NCBI GenBank assembly: GCA_012840135.1
Contig: DUMA01000022.1
Coordinates: 248,001 to 312,000, forward strand
Direction of reading: 5' to 3'
Origin: Thermoanaerobacterales bacterium
GTDB taxonomy: Bacteria; Bacillota; Thermosediminibacteria; Thermosediminibacterales; Tepidanaerobacteraceae
DNA: 64,000 nucleotides
Shown: positions 56,528 to 64,000 of the stretch, in pieces
Layout of the letters: the number at the start of each line of letters is the position of its first letter
Position numbering within the stretch: position 1 is the first letter of the stretch
Translations under genes and position numbers: made by a program
Notes under the pieces: generated by a model
What the model saw: the letters and a program-made list of their open reading frames with translations, nothing else
What the model was told of the DNA's origin: nothing
Databases searched by the model: none

Positions 56528-58255
56528 TTATTCCCCTCCCCCTTTATGCTGGCAAATACTGCATGTACTGCATATTTCATCGGTGCATCTTCGGGTAAAT
56601 TTCCCTTGAAGAGCCCGTTTATATTCATTAATAAAGTACTCTTTTTTAAGGCCTATATCCATATGGTCCCACGGTAGTATATCTTCAAAATCTAAAGATC
56701 TGTGGGCATAATGCTCTAAATTTTTTCCTTCTATCTCGACTTTTTTATAGGAAGAAGTCTTTCCTCCCAGTTTATATACTTCATATAATAAAAATCCCAT
56801 GAGTCTGTCGCCTCTTGCCAGGGCCGCCTGAATCTCTGAAAGCCTGGGGCTTTCAGAGAGGACCCGGATGCCTCTGGGCTTCAAGGCGTTTTCGAGCCTG
56901 CTTATTTTTTTGTTCAGTATATCTGTGGATTCCATTCCAACCCATTGAAAAGGAGTCCATGGTTTTGGAATGAATGGGTTTACGCTGATGGATAGATTTC
57001 CCGTTTTATTGCCCATCTTTTTCATAAAATCTTTAATCTTTATTAAAAAATCGATCATCTCGTCTATATCGCCGTCAGTTTCTGTGGGAAGCCCGATAAT
57101 ATAATAAAGTTTGATGTTGCAAATACCATATTTATAGGCAAGGTTTATGGAATTTATTACATGGCTTTCATCAATGCCTTTATTTATTAAATTCCTTAAC
57201 CTCTGAGACCCGGCTTCTGGAGCTATGGTTAGAGTCCTGTGACCGCTCCTGGCTAGTCCCTCCATCAATGGTTCCCTCAATGTATCGGCTCTCAGTGAAG
57301 ATACGGAAAACTTTATCTGTTTTTTAATAAATTTTTCTGATATCTCATCTATATGGGAATAATCCGATATGGCTGCTCCCACCAGCCCTATCTTTTTTTT
57401 ATATTTCGAACCAAATTCGGCCCTTTCCAGCACACAGCCAAGAGACCTTTCCCTGGGGACTCTGTAACAATAACCTGCCATGCAAAACCTGCAGTTTCTT
57501 CCACAACCCCTGGACACTTCCAGCAGAAACATATCCTTGAATTCGGTGTTGGGAGTGAGAATGACCGATTCGGTTTTTATGTCGTCAAGCCTTTTAATCC
57601 ACCTTTTCCTGATGCGAGCAGGAACTTCAGTTTTTACAGAAAACTCCGAAACTCTACCTTTTCCATCATATTCCACCTTATAAAAGGCCGGCACGTAAAC
57701 TCCCTGTAATGCTGACAAGCCCTCCAGTATTTCCTGTTTTGACCGGTATTTTATATTTGCAAAAGTCTCAATGATTTCATGTATTACTTCCTCTCCTTCA
57801 CCGATCACAAAAGCATCAAAAAACGGAGCAAGGGGTTCGGGGTTAAAAGTTACCGAAGGGCCGCCGGCTATCACCAGCGGTCTTTCCCGGTCCTTTGCCA
57901 GCACCGGCAAACCCGACCTGTCAAGAATTTTAAGCACATTGATATAGTCCAGCTCAAAGGAAATGGAAAAAGCTATAATATCGTAGACATCCAGAGGTTG
58001 TCCCGATTCAAAAGCCCGGATTTTTGAAAAATCATTATCTCCCAAAGAAGCGAAAGCTCTGTGGCAGAGGGAATCTTCCCTGGAGTTTATCTGACTGTAT
58101 ATGGAATGAAAACCCAGGTTGGACATTCCCAAACTGTACGAATTGGGATATATGAGCACCACATTTGTCGGTACCGATTTAAAGTTCTTGAAAGGAACAA
58201 AAGATATTTCTTCCTCGGCAAGTTCTTTTATTTTTTTCGTATCTTCCCATGGCAT
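56528..58255 (-). CDS. TIGR03960 family B12-binding-like radical-SAM protein
   Basis: 575 aa. N-terminal B12-binding-like Rossmann domain (VVLIYPNSYSLGMSNLGFHSIY), radical-SAM core with CGRNCRFCMAGYC (about residues 250-262), and a C-terminus ending with the Cys-rich CTDEICSTCSICQHKG. Function unknown. Family members usually adjoin a DUF2344 gene, which is absent here. Cotranscribed with nrdR. Confidence 0.88.
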   Translation of the reverse strand: MPWEDTKKIKELAEEEISFVPFKNFKSVPTNVVLIYPNSYSLGMSNLGFHSIYSQINSREDSLCHRAFASLGDNDFSKIRAFESGQPLDVYDIIAFSISFELDYINVLKILDRSGLPVLAKDRERPLVIAGGPSVTFNPEPLAPFFDAFVIGEGEEVIHEIIETFANIKYRSKQEILEGLSALQGVYVPAFYKVEYDGKGRVSEFSVKTEVPARIRKRWIKRLDDIKTESVILTPNTEFKDMFLLEVSRGCGRNCRFCMAGYCYRVPRERSLGCVLERAEFGSKYKKKIGLVGAAISDYSHIDEISEKFIKKQIKFSVSSLRADTLREPLMEGLARSGHRTLTIAPEAGSQRLRNLINKGIDESHVINSINLAYKYGICNIKLYYIIGLPTETDGDIDEMIDFLIKIKDFMKKMGNKTGNLSISVNPFIPKPWTPFQWVGMESTDILNKKISRLENALKPRGIRVLSESPRLSEIQAALARGDRLMGFLLYEVYKLGGKTSSYKKVEIEGKNLEHYAHRSLDFEDILPWDHMDIGLKKEYFINEYKRALQGKFTRRCTDEICSTCSICQHKGGGE

Positions 58256-58280
58256 TTATGTTATATACCTCCGGAGGTAT

Positions 58281-58742
58281 CTACTTCTGCTTTTGCTTTT
58301 GCAGTTTCTTTATTTCTTCTATATACGAATTAATATCTTTAAACTGCCTGTATACTGATGCGAAGCGAACATATGCCACTTCATCCACGTTTTTCAGCCT
58401 TTTCATAACCATTTCGCCTATTTTCCCGCTCTCTACTTCCTGTTCCATAGAATTCTTCAATTCTTTTTCCACATCATATGCTATATTTTGTAATGTCTCC
58501 AGTGGGACGGGCCTTTTTTCGCATGCTTTTATAAGGCCGTTTATTATTTTATGCGGATCAAAGACCTCCCGGTTGCCACTTTTTTTAATAACCATTATGG
58601 GAAGTTCGTCTATGCGTTCGTACGTCGTAAACCTCTTCTTGCATGATGGGCATTCCCTGCGCCTTCTTATGATACTTCCCTCATCGGTGGGTCTCGAATC
58701 CAGCACTTTGCTGTCTAGAAAACCGCAAAAAGGGCATTTCAT
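58281..58742 (-). CDS. nrdR: Transcriptional repressor NrdR
   Basis: 153 aa. N-terminal zinc ribbon [17 protein letters not shown]...[11 protein letters not shown] and ATP-cone domain ([29 protein letters not shown]). Represses ribonucleotide reductase genes in response to dATP/ATP. No rnr genes are in the window, so its targets are elsewhere. Confidence 0.97.
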   Translation of the reverse strand: MKCPFCGFLDSKVLDSRPTDEGSIIRRRRECPSCKKRFTTYERIDELPIMVIKKSGNREVFDPHKIINGLIKACEKRPVPLETLQNIAYDVEKELKNSMEQEVESGKIGEMVMKRLKNVDEVAYVRFASVYRQFKDINSYIEEIKKLQKQKQK

Positions 58743-58797
58743 ATGCCACCCCTCCCATAATATTATAATGTTTTTTGGAACAAATTAAAAGCCGTAA

Positions 58798-59061
58798 TTA
58801 ATTTTCATTTTTCTTGGGGTTGATGAATTCTTTCAATTCCACTAAGATCACATCGGAACCTATTTTTTTAATCTGCTCCCACGGTATAATATAATCTCCC
58901 GGTCGGGCAAAAAGGCTGAAAAATTTGCCCTGGACCGGAATAATTATGGCATTTACACGACCTTCCTCCAGGTCTATGTCCAGATCGCTTACAAATCCCA
59001 GCCTTTTGCCATCCGTTATATTTATAACCTCCCGCTGCCGCAAGTCCGATGTTTTAATCAC
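58798..59061 (-). CDS. ylmC: YlmC/YmxH family sporulation protein (PRC-barrel)
   Basis: 87 aa. VIKTSDLRQREVINITDGKRLG and DLDIDLEEGRVNAIIIP, with PWEQIKKIGSDVILVE, match the short PRC-barrel YlmC/YmxH family, found after sigG in spore-formers. GTG at 59061 has GGGGGTG; the longer frame to 59247 runs through an intrinsic terminator and is rejected. A TATAAT (59158-59163) upstream and two tandem direct repeats suggest its own regulated promoter. Confidence 0.88.
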   Translation of the reverse strand: MIKTSDLRQREVINITDGKRLGFVSDLDIDLEEGRVNAIIIPVQGKFFSLFARPGDYIIPWEQIKKIGSDVILVELKEFINPKKNEN

Positions 59062-59157
59062 ATTGTTCACCCCCGCCTTACTGTATTTTTTTAAAAAACA
59101 GGACATTTCCCGAAAGGTTTTGACAGATGCCAACCCCTCTTTACGGTTACTATCATA

Positions 59158-59195
59158 ATTATATTCGGTTTGACCAAAAAAAGTGACCAAAAAAA
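59158..59195 (-). promoter_or_regulatory. ylmC promoter region with 12-bp tandem repeat
   Basis: TATAAT at 59163-59158 on the minus strand, about 95 bp before ylmC. Two direct copies of TGACCAAAAAAA (59171-59182 and 59184-59195, plus-strand reading) cover the -35 position, which itself is poor (TCACTT). They could be binding sites for an activator or repressor. Confidence 0.4.
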
Positions 59196-59211
59196 CCGTT
59201 TTGGTACAAAT

Positions 59212-59244
59212 AAAAAAGGCAAGCATTGTTTTATGCCTTGCCTT
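59212..59244 (-). terminator. Terminator after the small protein downstream of sigG
   Basis: Strong hairpin (AAGGCAAGGCAT with ATGCTTGCCTT, one bulge) and a T6 run on the minus strand. It ends the spoIIGA-sigE-sigG transcript before ylmC. Confidence 0.8.
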
Positions 59245-59290
59245 CATGGCTGGTCTGAAAACCCTGAAACCTATTTACTTTTAGAACTAT

Positions 59291-59455
59291 TTACTTTTCC
59301 TGCGCAACCTTTAAAACATCTTCCCTGACCGCTTCACTTACCGGCGTCAAATTTCTGGTATTATATGCCACAACGCTTTTTGGCAAAGAGTAAAAGCTTA
59401 ACAGCACAAATGCTGTTATTATTATCAAAACATACCTTTTTATAGCTTCATACAT
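59291..59455 (-). CDS. Small secreted or membrane-anchored protein downstream of sigG
   Basis: 54 aa, not recognised. MYEAIKR, one hydrophobic helix (YVLIIITAFVLLSFYSL), then PKSVVAYNTRN and a charged tail ending KVAQEK: signal-peptide or single-anchor topology. ATG at 59455 has GAGGTG 6 nt upstream. It lies 26 nt after the sigG stop and before a terminator, so it is cotranscribed with sigG. Forespore expression is inferred. Confidence 0.55.
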   Translation of the reverse strand: MYEAIKRYVLIIITAFVLLSFYSLPKSVVAYNTRNLTPVSEAVREDVLKVAQEK

Positions 59456-59480
59456 TTTTTCCACCTCAATTTATTCTCAA

Positions 59481-60254
59481 TTAAATATATTTCCTCATAT
59501 GCTTTAATGCAGCCTTTTCAAGTCTTGATACCTGAGCCTGGGATATGCCTATCTCTTGCGCAACTTCCATCTGAGTCTTTCCTTCAAAAAACCGCAGATT
59601 TAATATGCGCTTTTCTCTTTCATTCAGCTTCTGCATGGCTTCTTTAATGGAAATGCCCTGGAGCCAGCTTTCATCCTGATTTTTTTCATCGCTGATCTGG
59701 TCCATTACGAAAATCGGGTCACCACCATCGTGATATATAGGTTCAAAGAGAGAAATAGGCTCCTGAATGGCATCTAAGGCAAAAACTATTTCTTCCCTGG
59801 GCACATTCATTTCCGATGCTATTTCATTAATAGACGGCTCTCTTGAGTTTTTATTGACAAGTACATCTCTTACCTGCAGAGCTTTATACGCCACATCCCT
59901 TAAGGAACGGCTCACCCTTATAGGGTTGTTGTCCCGCAGATATCTTCTTATTTCTCCTATAATCATGGGGACGGCATAGGTTGAAAACTTGACATTCTGA
60001 TCCAAATCAAAATTATCGATAGCCTTCATAAGGCCTATACAACCCACTTGAAAAAGGTCATCCACGTATTCCCCGCGGTTATTGAACCTCTGTATTACAC
60101 TCAAAAAAAGGCGCAGATTACCATTTATCAGCTTTTCCCTGGCTTCCTTGTCTCCCTTTTTCATAAGCAAAAAGAGTTCCTTCATTTTGCTGTTGGAAAG
60201 CACTGGAAGCTTTGAAGTATTCACTCCGCATATTTCTACTTTGTTTAAAATCAT
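59481..60254 (-). CDS. sigG: RNA polymerase sporulation sigma factor SigG
   Basis: 257 aa. MILNKVEICGVNTSKLPVL at the N-terminus is typical of SigG; region 2 (FLSVIQRFNNRGEYVDDLFQVGCIGLMKAIDNFD), region 3 and the region 4 helix-turn-helix (MEVAQEIGISQAQVSRLEKAALKHMRKY) follow. SigG directs late forespore genes such as SASPs. ATG at 60254 abuts an SD (GGGGGAGG) that can pair with an upstream complementary arm; a SigF-like promoter lies between. Confidence 0.96.
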   Translation of the reverse strand: MILNKVEICGVNTSKLPVLSNSKMKELFLLMKKGDKEAREKLINGNLRLFLSVIQRFNNRGEYVDDLFQVGCIGLMKAIDNFDLDQNVKFSTYAVPMIIGEIRRYLRDNNPIRVSRSLRDVAYKALQVRDVLVNKNSREPSINEIASEMNVPREEIVFALDAIQEPISLFEPIYHDGGDPIFVMDQISDEKNQDESWLQGISIKEAMQKLNEREKRILNLRFFEGKTQMEVAQEIGISQAQVSRLEKAALKHMRKYI

Positions 60255-60311
60255 AAACCTCCCCCGTCTTCCTGAAACTATCATTTAAAGTCTTGCCAGA
60301 GGGGGAGGTTT
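60255..60311 (-). promoter_or_regulatory. Anti-Shine-Dalgarno hairpin controlling sigG translation
   Basis: On the minus-strand transcript AAACCTCCCCC (60311-60301) is perfectly complementary to GGGGGAGGTTT (60265-60255), which contains the sigG ribosome-binding site next to the ATG. The loop is 35 nt. Transcripts reading through from sigE would include both arms and be translated poorly. Occlusion of the sigG ribosome-binding site in read-through RNA has been described for B. subtilis. Confidence 0.75.
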
Positions 60312-60317
60312 TTATAC
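60288..60317 (-). promoter_or_regulatory. SigF-type promoter of sigG
   Basis: GTATA (60317-60313), 15 bp, GGCAAGACTT (60297-60288) on the minus strand matches the SigF pattern (GYATA; GGnnAnAnT). Transcription would start near 60282, after the anti-SD arm, which sits in the promoter spacer. Confidence 0.6.
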
Positions 60318-60331
60318 ATGTTTCTATTTCA

Positions 60332-61057
60332 TTACATCATTCTCACCATTTCTTTTTTTAGCCTTTTAATTATTCTTTTTTCCAGGCGGGAGATATAAGA
60401 TTGTGAGATTCCGAGCAGGTCCGCCACTTCCTTCTGAGTCTTTTCCACCCCATCATTCAATCCGAACCTAAGCTTTATAATACATCTTTCCCGCTTTGAA
60501 AGCCGCTTAATTGCGGCATCCAGCAGTTCTTTGTCCACTTCTTCTTCTATACACTTATATATCATGTCATTGTCCGTGCCGAGAATATCGGACAGCAAAA
60601 GTTCATTGCCATCCCAGTCAATGTTGAGAGGCTCATCGAAGGATACTTCAACTCTCGTCTTATTGTTCCTTCTCAGGTACATCAAGATTTCGTTTTCGAT
60701 GCACTTCGAGGCATAGGTGGCCAGTTTAATTTTTTTGTTGGGATCAAAAGTATTTATGGCTTTTATAAGGCCGATGGTTCCGATGGAAACCAGATCCTCT
60801 ATTCCAACCCCTGTATTTTCGAATTTTTTTGCTATATATACCACAAGGCGCAGATTTCTCTCAATCAGTATGCTCTTGACACCCATATCACCCATGACAA
60901 GCTTGTTGAGCAGACATATCTCTTCTTCGCCGCTGAGCGGTGGCGGCAGAGCCTCCGTTCCACCTATGTAATAAATGAGAGACCTTTTATGTATCCCCAG
61001 TCGTTTGAGCAGCCTGATGACTATCAGTTTTAAATTTATTTTTTTAACTTTAAACAT
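60332..61057 (-). CDS. sigE: RNA polymerase sporulation sigma factor SigE (pro-SigE)
   Basis: 241 aa. Basic amphipathic pro-sequence ([17 protein letters not shown]) then [15 protein letters not shown], the SpoIIGA cleavage region; region 2 ([17 protein letters not shown]), region 4 HTH ([21 protein letters not shown]). Active SigE governs the mother cell. Lies 22 nt after spoIIGA. Its stop is 15 nt before the SigF -35 of sigG. Confidence 0.97.
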   Translation of the reverse strand: MFKVKKINLKLIVIRLLKRLGIHKRSLIYYIGGTEALPPPLSGEEEICLLNKLVMGDMGVKSILIERNLRLVVYIAKKFENTGVGIEDLVSIGTIGLIKAINTFDPNKKIKLATYASKCIENEILMYLRRNNKTRVEVSFDEPLNIDWDGNELLLSDILGTDNDMIYKCIEEEVDKELLDAAIKRLSKRERCIIKLRFGLNDGVEKTQKEVADLLGISQSYISRLEKRIIKRLKKEMVRMM

Positions 61058-61079
61058 ACTTTTCCCTCCAGCATTTTTT

Positions 61080-61982
61080 TTATTCGTTTAATAAATCGGG
61101 ATTTAGCAAAGCCCTGTACGTTCCATCGGGAGATAAAATCCTCTGGTGAATGCCGAGAATCACATCTTTTATTTCCAGGATTTTATTGTTAAAACTCAGA
61201 GTAATCATATCGGGCTTGAAACCAATCATCAGACCCTTGCTTTTCCCGATACTCTCAAAAGGTATCAATCTGAATCTTGTAGCCCATTTAGACCCGGAAA
61301 TTAGTTCTCCCATGTGCTTGAGATTTTCTTCAGTCTCCTTCATTAAAACTGCCTGTAAATCAGTGCTGAAGAAGTCTTTTACCGCATCAAACTCCACAAT
61401 GACCACGGGACAGTCCGATATGGGGTCGTGTAAGTCATTGCCGGTGTCAATCAATGCTTTCACTTCGAGGCTCTTTTCATCAAATGTGACGGTCATGGGC
61501 ACCAGCAGTACATCTTTTGATATAATACGGTAAACAAGAGGCCATAAATACTTAAAAAATAAAAACAGTGTGAGAGAGGAAACAAGTAATATCCACCACG
61601 GTACTGAAATATTATTTATTAAAAGCATACTATTCATAAAAGTGTCTTTTAAATTATAAAAGTAAAAAAGCGCAAAGGCACCTCCGCCCACCATGAAGGA
61701 AATCAGGTAGAAAAAACTCAATATTTTTATGAAGTCCTTAAAACATCGTGGTTGAAAGCTGGCCACTATCATCGCTGCAGACAGGGCTATTTTACAGAAA
61801 AGACTTTGAAAAACCGTAAAATTCGGCAAAGCAATGGAAAGCAGAAATAAGCATCCCCCGGCCGCTCCCAATAAGATTCTGAAGTAGTTTTTTTTAAGAT
61901 TTAATACAATTGCGACGAATAATAAAATCAAAAAGTTCATTATCAGGTTTATTAAAAACACTACATCCAGATATACGACCAT
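61080..61982 (-). CDS. spoIIGA: Sigma-E processing peptidase SpoIIGA
   Basis: 300 aa. Five to six N-terminal membrane helices and a C-terminal aspartic-protease-like domain with the catalytic Asp in [12 protein letters not shown] (DTGN). Cleaves pro-SigE at the septum, activated by SpoIIR. ATG at 61982 has GGAGG; the frame extends 4 codons to TTG. A clear Spo0A box was not found upstream. Confidence 0.95.
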   Translation of the reverse strand: MVVYLDVVFLINLIMNFLILLFVAIVLNLKKNYFRILLGAAGGCLFLLSIALPNFTVFQSLFCKIALSAAMIVASFQPRCFKDFIKILSFFYLISFMVGGGAFALFYFYNLKDTFMNSMLLINNISVPWWILLVSSLTLFLFFKYLWPLVYRIISKDVLLVPMTVTFDEKSLEVKALIDTGNDLHDPISDCPVVIVEFDAVKDFFSTDLQAVLMKETEENLKHMGELISGSKWATRFRLIPFESIGKSKGLMIGFKPDMITLSFNNKILEIKDVILGIHQRILSPDGTYRALLNPDLLNE

Positions 61983-62097
61983 ATTTTCCTCCAAAAAAAT
62001 TACCAGTCTATAAAAAAACTATATTCATTTTTCTTGTCCTTTATGATATATTCTAGCACCCTTCTCTTTAAAAAAATGTCAGATCATGATTTCAGGT

Positions 62098-62125
62098 ATA
62101 AAAAAAAGCGCTGATTTTGCGCTTT
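62098..62125 (-). terminator. Terminator of ftsA-ftsZ
   Basis: AAAGCGC / GCGCTTT hairpin followed by T8 on the minus strand, about 35 nt after the ftsZ stop. Isolates ftsZ from spoIIGA. Confidence 0.85.
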
Positions 62126-62159
62126 CAAAAACTTTAATTTTCCATTATTTTACTTTATT

Positions 62160-63212
62160 TTATTTTTTTCGGTTCCTCCTCAGAAAAGCCGGTATATCCA
62201 GGTCTTCGTCGGCAAAGGGGCCTACTTCAAATTCTTCCATTTCTACGGATTTTTCTTTGAATTGTTCAAACCCTGTTGCGATGACGGTGATCCTTATTTC
62301 ATCCTGCATTTTTTCATCTATAACCGCCCCGAAAATAATATTGGCTTCGGGGTCAGCCGCAGAAGAAATAAGCTCTGCCGCTTCATTCACTTCCAGCAAG
62401 CCCAGGTTGGAGCCTCCGGTTATGTTCATCAGCACGCCCTTTGCACCTTCTATGGAAGTCTCCAGCAAAGGACTGGAAATGGCCTGCTTTGCGGCTTCCA
62501 CAGCTCTGTTCTCGCCGGTTCCCTTTCCTATGCCCATGTGTGCCAATCCTGTACCCATCATGATGGTCCTGACGTCGGCAAAGTCGAGATTTATAAGTCC
62601 GGGAACGGCAATCAAATCCGAAATACCCTGGACACCCTGCCTCAAAACATCGTCGGCCATTCTGAAGGCATCGATCATAGACGTCTTTTTTTCGGCAATT
62701 GACAGCAATCTGTCATTTGGAATGGTTATCAAAGTATCCACGCTATTTTTTATATTGGCAATCCCCATCTCCGCATTGCTCATGCGCTTCTTGCCTTCAA
62801 ACGAAAATGGCTTTGTAACAACTCCCACAGTCAGGATTCCAAGACTTTTTGAAATCTCGGCTATAACCGGCGCTGCCCCGGTGCCGGTTCCTCCTCCCAT
62901 ACCGGCAGTGACAAAAATCATATCAGCACCTTTTAAGGCCTCTTCGATTTCATTTTTACTTTCTTCTGCAGCCTTTCTTCCGATTTCAGGATTGGCTCCG
63001 GCTCCCAAACCCTTTGTAAGCTTTTCTCCTATCTGTATCTTTTTATCCGCTTTAGATAGATACAATGCCTGAGCATCGGTATTGACCGAAATAAATTCCA
63101 CTCCCTTTAACCCGGAATCTATCATGCGGTTGATGGCATTGTTGCCTCCGCCACCTATTCCAATGACTTTTATGTTGGCAAATTGCTCTAAATCAACATC
63201 AAATTCCAGCAT
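62160..63212 (-). CDS. ftsZ: Cell division protein FtsZ
   Basis: 350 aa tubulin homologue. [19 protein letters not shown] at the N-terminus, GTP signature [17 protein letters not shown]7 loop [15 protein letters not shown], and the C-terminal [14 protein letters not shown] tail that contacts FtsA/SepF. ATG at 63212 is the family start; the frame extends 20 codons to 63272 with no support. Follows ftsA by 22 nt. Confidence 0.97.
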   Translation of the reverse strand: MLEFDVDLEQFANIKVIGIGGGGNNAINRMIDSGLKGVEFISVNTDAQALYLSKADKKIQIGEKLTKGLGAGANPEIGRKAAEESKNEIEEALKGADMIFVTAGMGGGTGTGAAPVIAEISKSLGILTVGVVTKPFSFEGKKRMSNAEMGIANIKNSVDTLITIPNDRLLSIAEKKTSMIDAFRMADDVLRQGVQGISDLIAVPGLINLDFADVRTIMMGTGLAHMGIGKGTGENRAVEAAKQAISSPLLETSIEGAKGVLMNITGGSNLGLLEVNEAAELISSAADPEANIIFGAVIDEKMQDEIRITVIATGFEQFKEKSVEMEEFEVGPFADEDLDIPAFLRRNRKK

Positions 63213-63234
63213 AAAATTTGGTAACCCCCTTGTG

Positions 63235-64000
63235 CTAAAAATATTCTTTAAGAATGCGCTTTGCTTTTTCAAAAAATCCGAATGCAGTTTTTTCTTTGGT
63301 CATTGTGCCGCTATTGAACATACCGTGCTTGAGGCCATAATACAGCAATCCCAGAGCCACGGTAAACGTCTGCTCCCGATCATAAGAGTCGATTACACCT
63401 AACCTCACCGGAAGCCCCAATACTTGATGAGCCGTCTCTGTAGAACCCTTGATATGTACCAGGCCGCCACCGGTCAAAACCACTCCGGCCGGCAGCAGCG
63501 ACCTTAAATTTGAGTTCTTTAAACAGTTCGACACATAAAAAAGTATTTCCTGTATTCTGGGTTCCACTATAGCCGTAAGTTCCTTTTGAGATATCTTTCT
63601 GCCGGAAGTCTCACCTATACTCTGTATTTCAATCTCTACCTTATCAGAAGCCAGAGCTGATCTTGCACAGGCATATTTGCGTTTAATTTCCTCAGCTCTG
63701 GAATAAGGCAATCTCAAACCTATGGCAATATCGTTAGTTATATGATCTCCTCCGAGCGGAATCAACTCGTAGTCTGCAATGCATCCTTCTTTAAAAATTG
63801 CGACTTCCGTAGTCCCTGCCCCGACATCGACCAAAACCGCACCCATGTCCATTTCGTCTTCGGTCAGGAGCATCTCTGCAGCAGCCAGGGGCTTCAAAAC
63901 CATGCCTTCAATATCAATGCCGGCTTTTTGAACGCATCTTGCAACATTTTGCACCACCGTCAAAAGACCTGTTATGATGCATGCCGATACCTCAAGCCTT
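63235..64000 (-). CDS. ftsA: Cell division protein FtsA (N-terminus beyond the window)
   Basis: Only the C-terminal 255 codons are present; the frame is open to the right edge and begins [19 protein letters not shown]. Actin-like ATPase parts: phosphate 2 [16 protein letters not shown], adenosine loop [16 protein letters not shown], and the C-terminal [13 protein letters not shown] amphipathic helix that binds membrane. Tethers FtsZ (22 nt downstream) to the membrane. Confidence 0.95.
   Translation of the reverse strand, partial: RLEVSACIITGLLTVVQNVARCVQKAGIDIEGMVLKPLAAAEMLLTEDEMDMGAVLVDVGAGTTEVAIFKEGCIADYELIPLGGDHITNDIAIGLRLPYSRAEEIKRKYACARSALASDKVEIEIQSIGETSGRKISQKELTAIVEPRIQEILFYVSNCLKNSNLRSLLPAGVVLTGGGLVHIKGSTETAHQVLGLPVRLGVIDSYDREQTFTVALGLLYYGLKHGMFNSGTMTKEKTAFGFFEKAKRILKEYF

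Noticed and set aside
59062-59247. N-terminal 62-codon extension of ylmC
   Set aside because: Runs through a strong intrinsic terminator and a promoter-like region; the GTG at 59061 with its own ribosome-binding site is the family start.
61983-62097. Spo0A box before spoIIGA
   Set aside because: Only partial matches such as TTGTCCT; no convincing TGTCGAA site at the expected distance from a -10.
62086-63072. 328-codon open frame antisense to ftsZ
   Set aside because: Low-complexity Ser/Pro-rich translation, no ribosome-binding site, and fully opposite the conserved ftsZ frame; a codon-composition shadow.

Overview
The window is a dense, almost entirely minus-strand stretch of a low-GC, endospore-forming Firmicutes chromosome. 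Gene content and order point to an anaerobic member of the Clostridia, probably a Thermoanaerobacterales or Thermosediminibacterales relative (inference). The support is: acetate fermentation genes (ackA, pta); many sporulation genes (ylbJ, an alpha/beta SASP, spoVM, spoIVA, spoIIP, a YIEGIA-type protein, sigG, sigE, spoIIGA); a TM1266-type iron-only hydrogenase regulator; and Bacillus/Clostridium-type order of the yloU-to-yicC block and of the ftsA-ftsZ-spoIIGA-sigE-sigG block. I see no prophage, integrase, complete insertion sequence, CRISPR array or defence island.

Layout, left to right. 0-3.4 kb: fapR (cut by the left edge), rpmF, yceD, ackA, pta. 3.6-10 kb: tmcAL, a PDZ/Lon-like protease, a patatin-like esterase, ylbJ, a coiled-coil protein, coaD, rsmD, a candidate C-rich small RNA on the plus strand, and a SASP gene. 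10-28.4 kb: recG-fakA-yloU, divergent rpmB, spoVM with a small membrane protein upstream, then one long operon reading yicC-remA-gmk-rpoZ-coaBC-priA-def-fmt-DUF116-rsmB-rlmN-stp-prkC-rpe. 28.6-37.6 kb: divergent rqcH, pyrR-rluD-lspA, a gap with a degenerate dispersed repeat, a TraR/DksA protein, DUF5665, a TM1266-type regulator, divIVA, yggT, sepF, yggS, an HlyD-like adaptor and tRNA-Pro(GGG). 37.7-41.4 kb: an ACT-domain regulator followed by hom-thrC-thrB. 41.5-51.5 kb: spoIVA alone, then DUF1614-spoIIP-YIEGIA-cap-DUF3189-DUF3189-DUF512-der-plsY-gpsA. 51.6-58.7 kb: nrdR, a radical-SAM protein, pgeF, phoP-phoR, pstB-phoU. 58.8-64 kb: ylmC, a small secreted or membrane protein, sigG, sigE, spoIIGA, ftsZ and ftsA (cut by the right edge).

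How they work together. The window joins translation and ribosome maturation, acetyl-phosphate energy metabolism, septum formation (FtsA, FtsZ, SepF, YggT, DivIVA) and the compartment-specific sporulation cascade (SpoIIGA processes pro-SigE; SigE and SigG follow; SpoIIP, SpoIVA and SpoVM act in engulfment and coat basement assembly). The phosphate regulators PhoP/PhoR sit beside pstB-phoU, but pstS, pstC and pstA are missing between them.

The most striking non-coding signals are these. The sigE-sigG gap holds a SigF-like promoter whose spacer carries a perfect anti-Shine-Dalgarno arm for sigG. Four PhoP-box-like hexamers at exact 11-bp spacing lie in front of a pstB that appears to start at ATA. 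There is a C-rich sRNA candidate at about 9.6 kb, a near-perfect dyad in front of the ACT-domain regulator of the threonine operon, and a MITE-like repeat with copies at 32.4 and 52.3 kb. Start codons were moved inward from the longest open frame wherever a Shine-Dalgarno sequence decides the start; TTG starts are common here.
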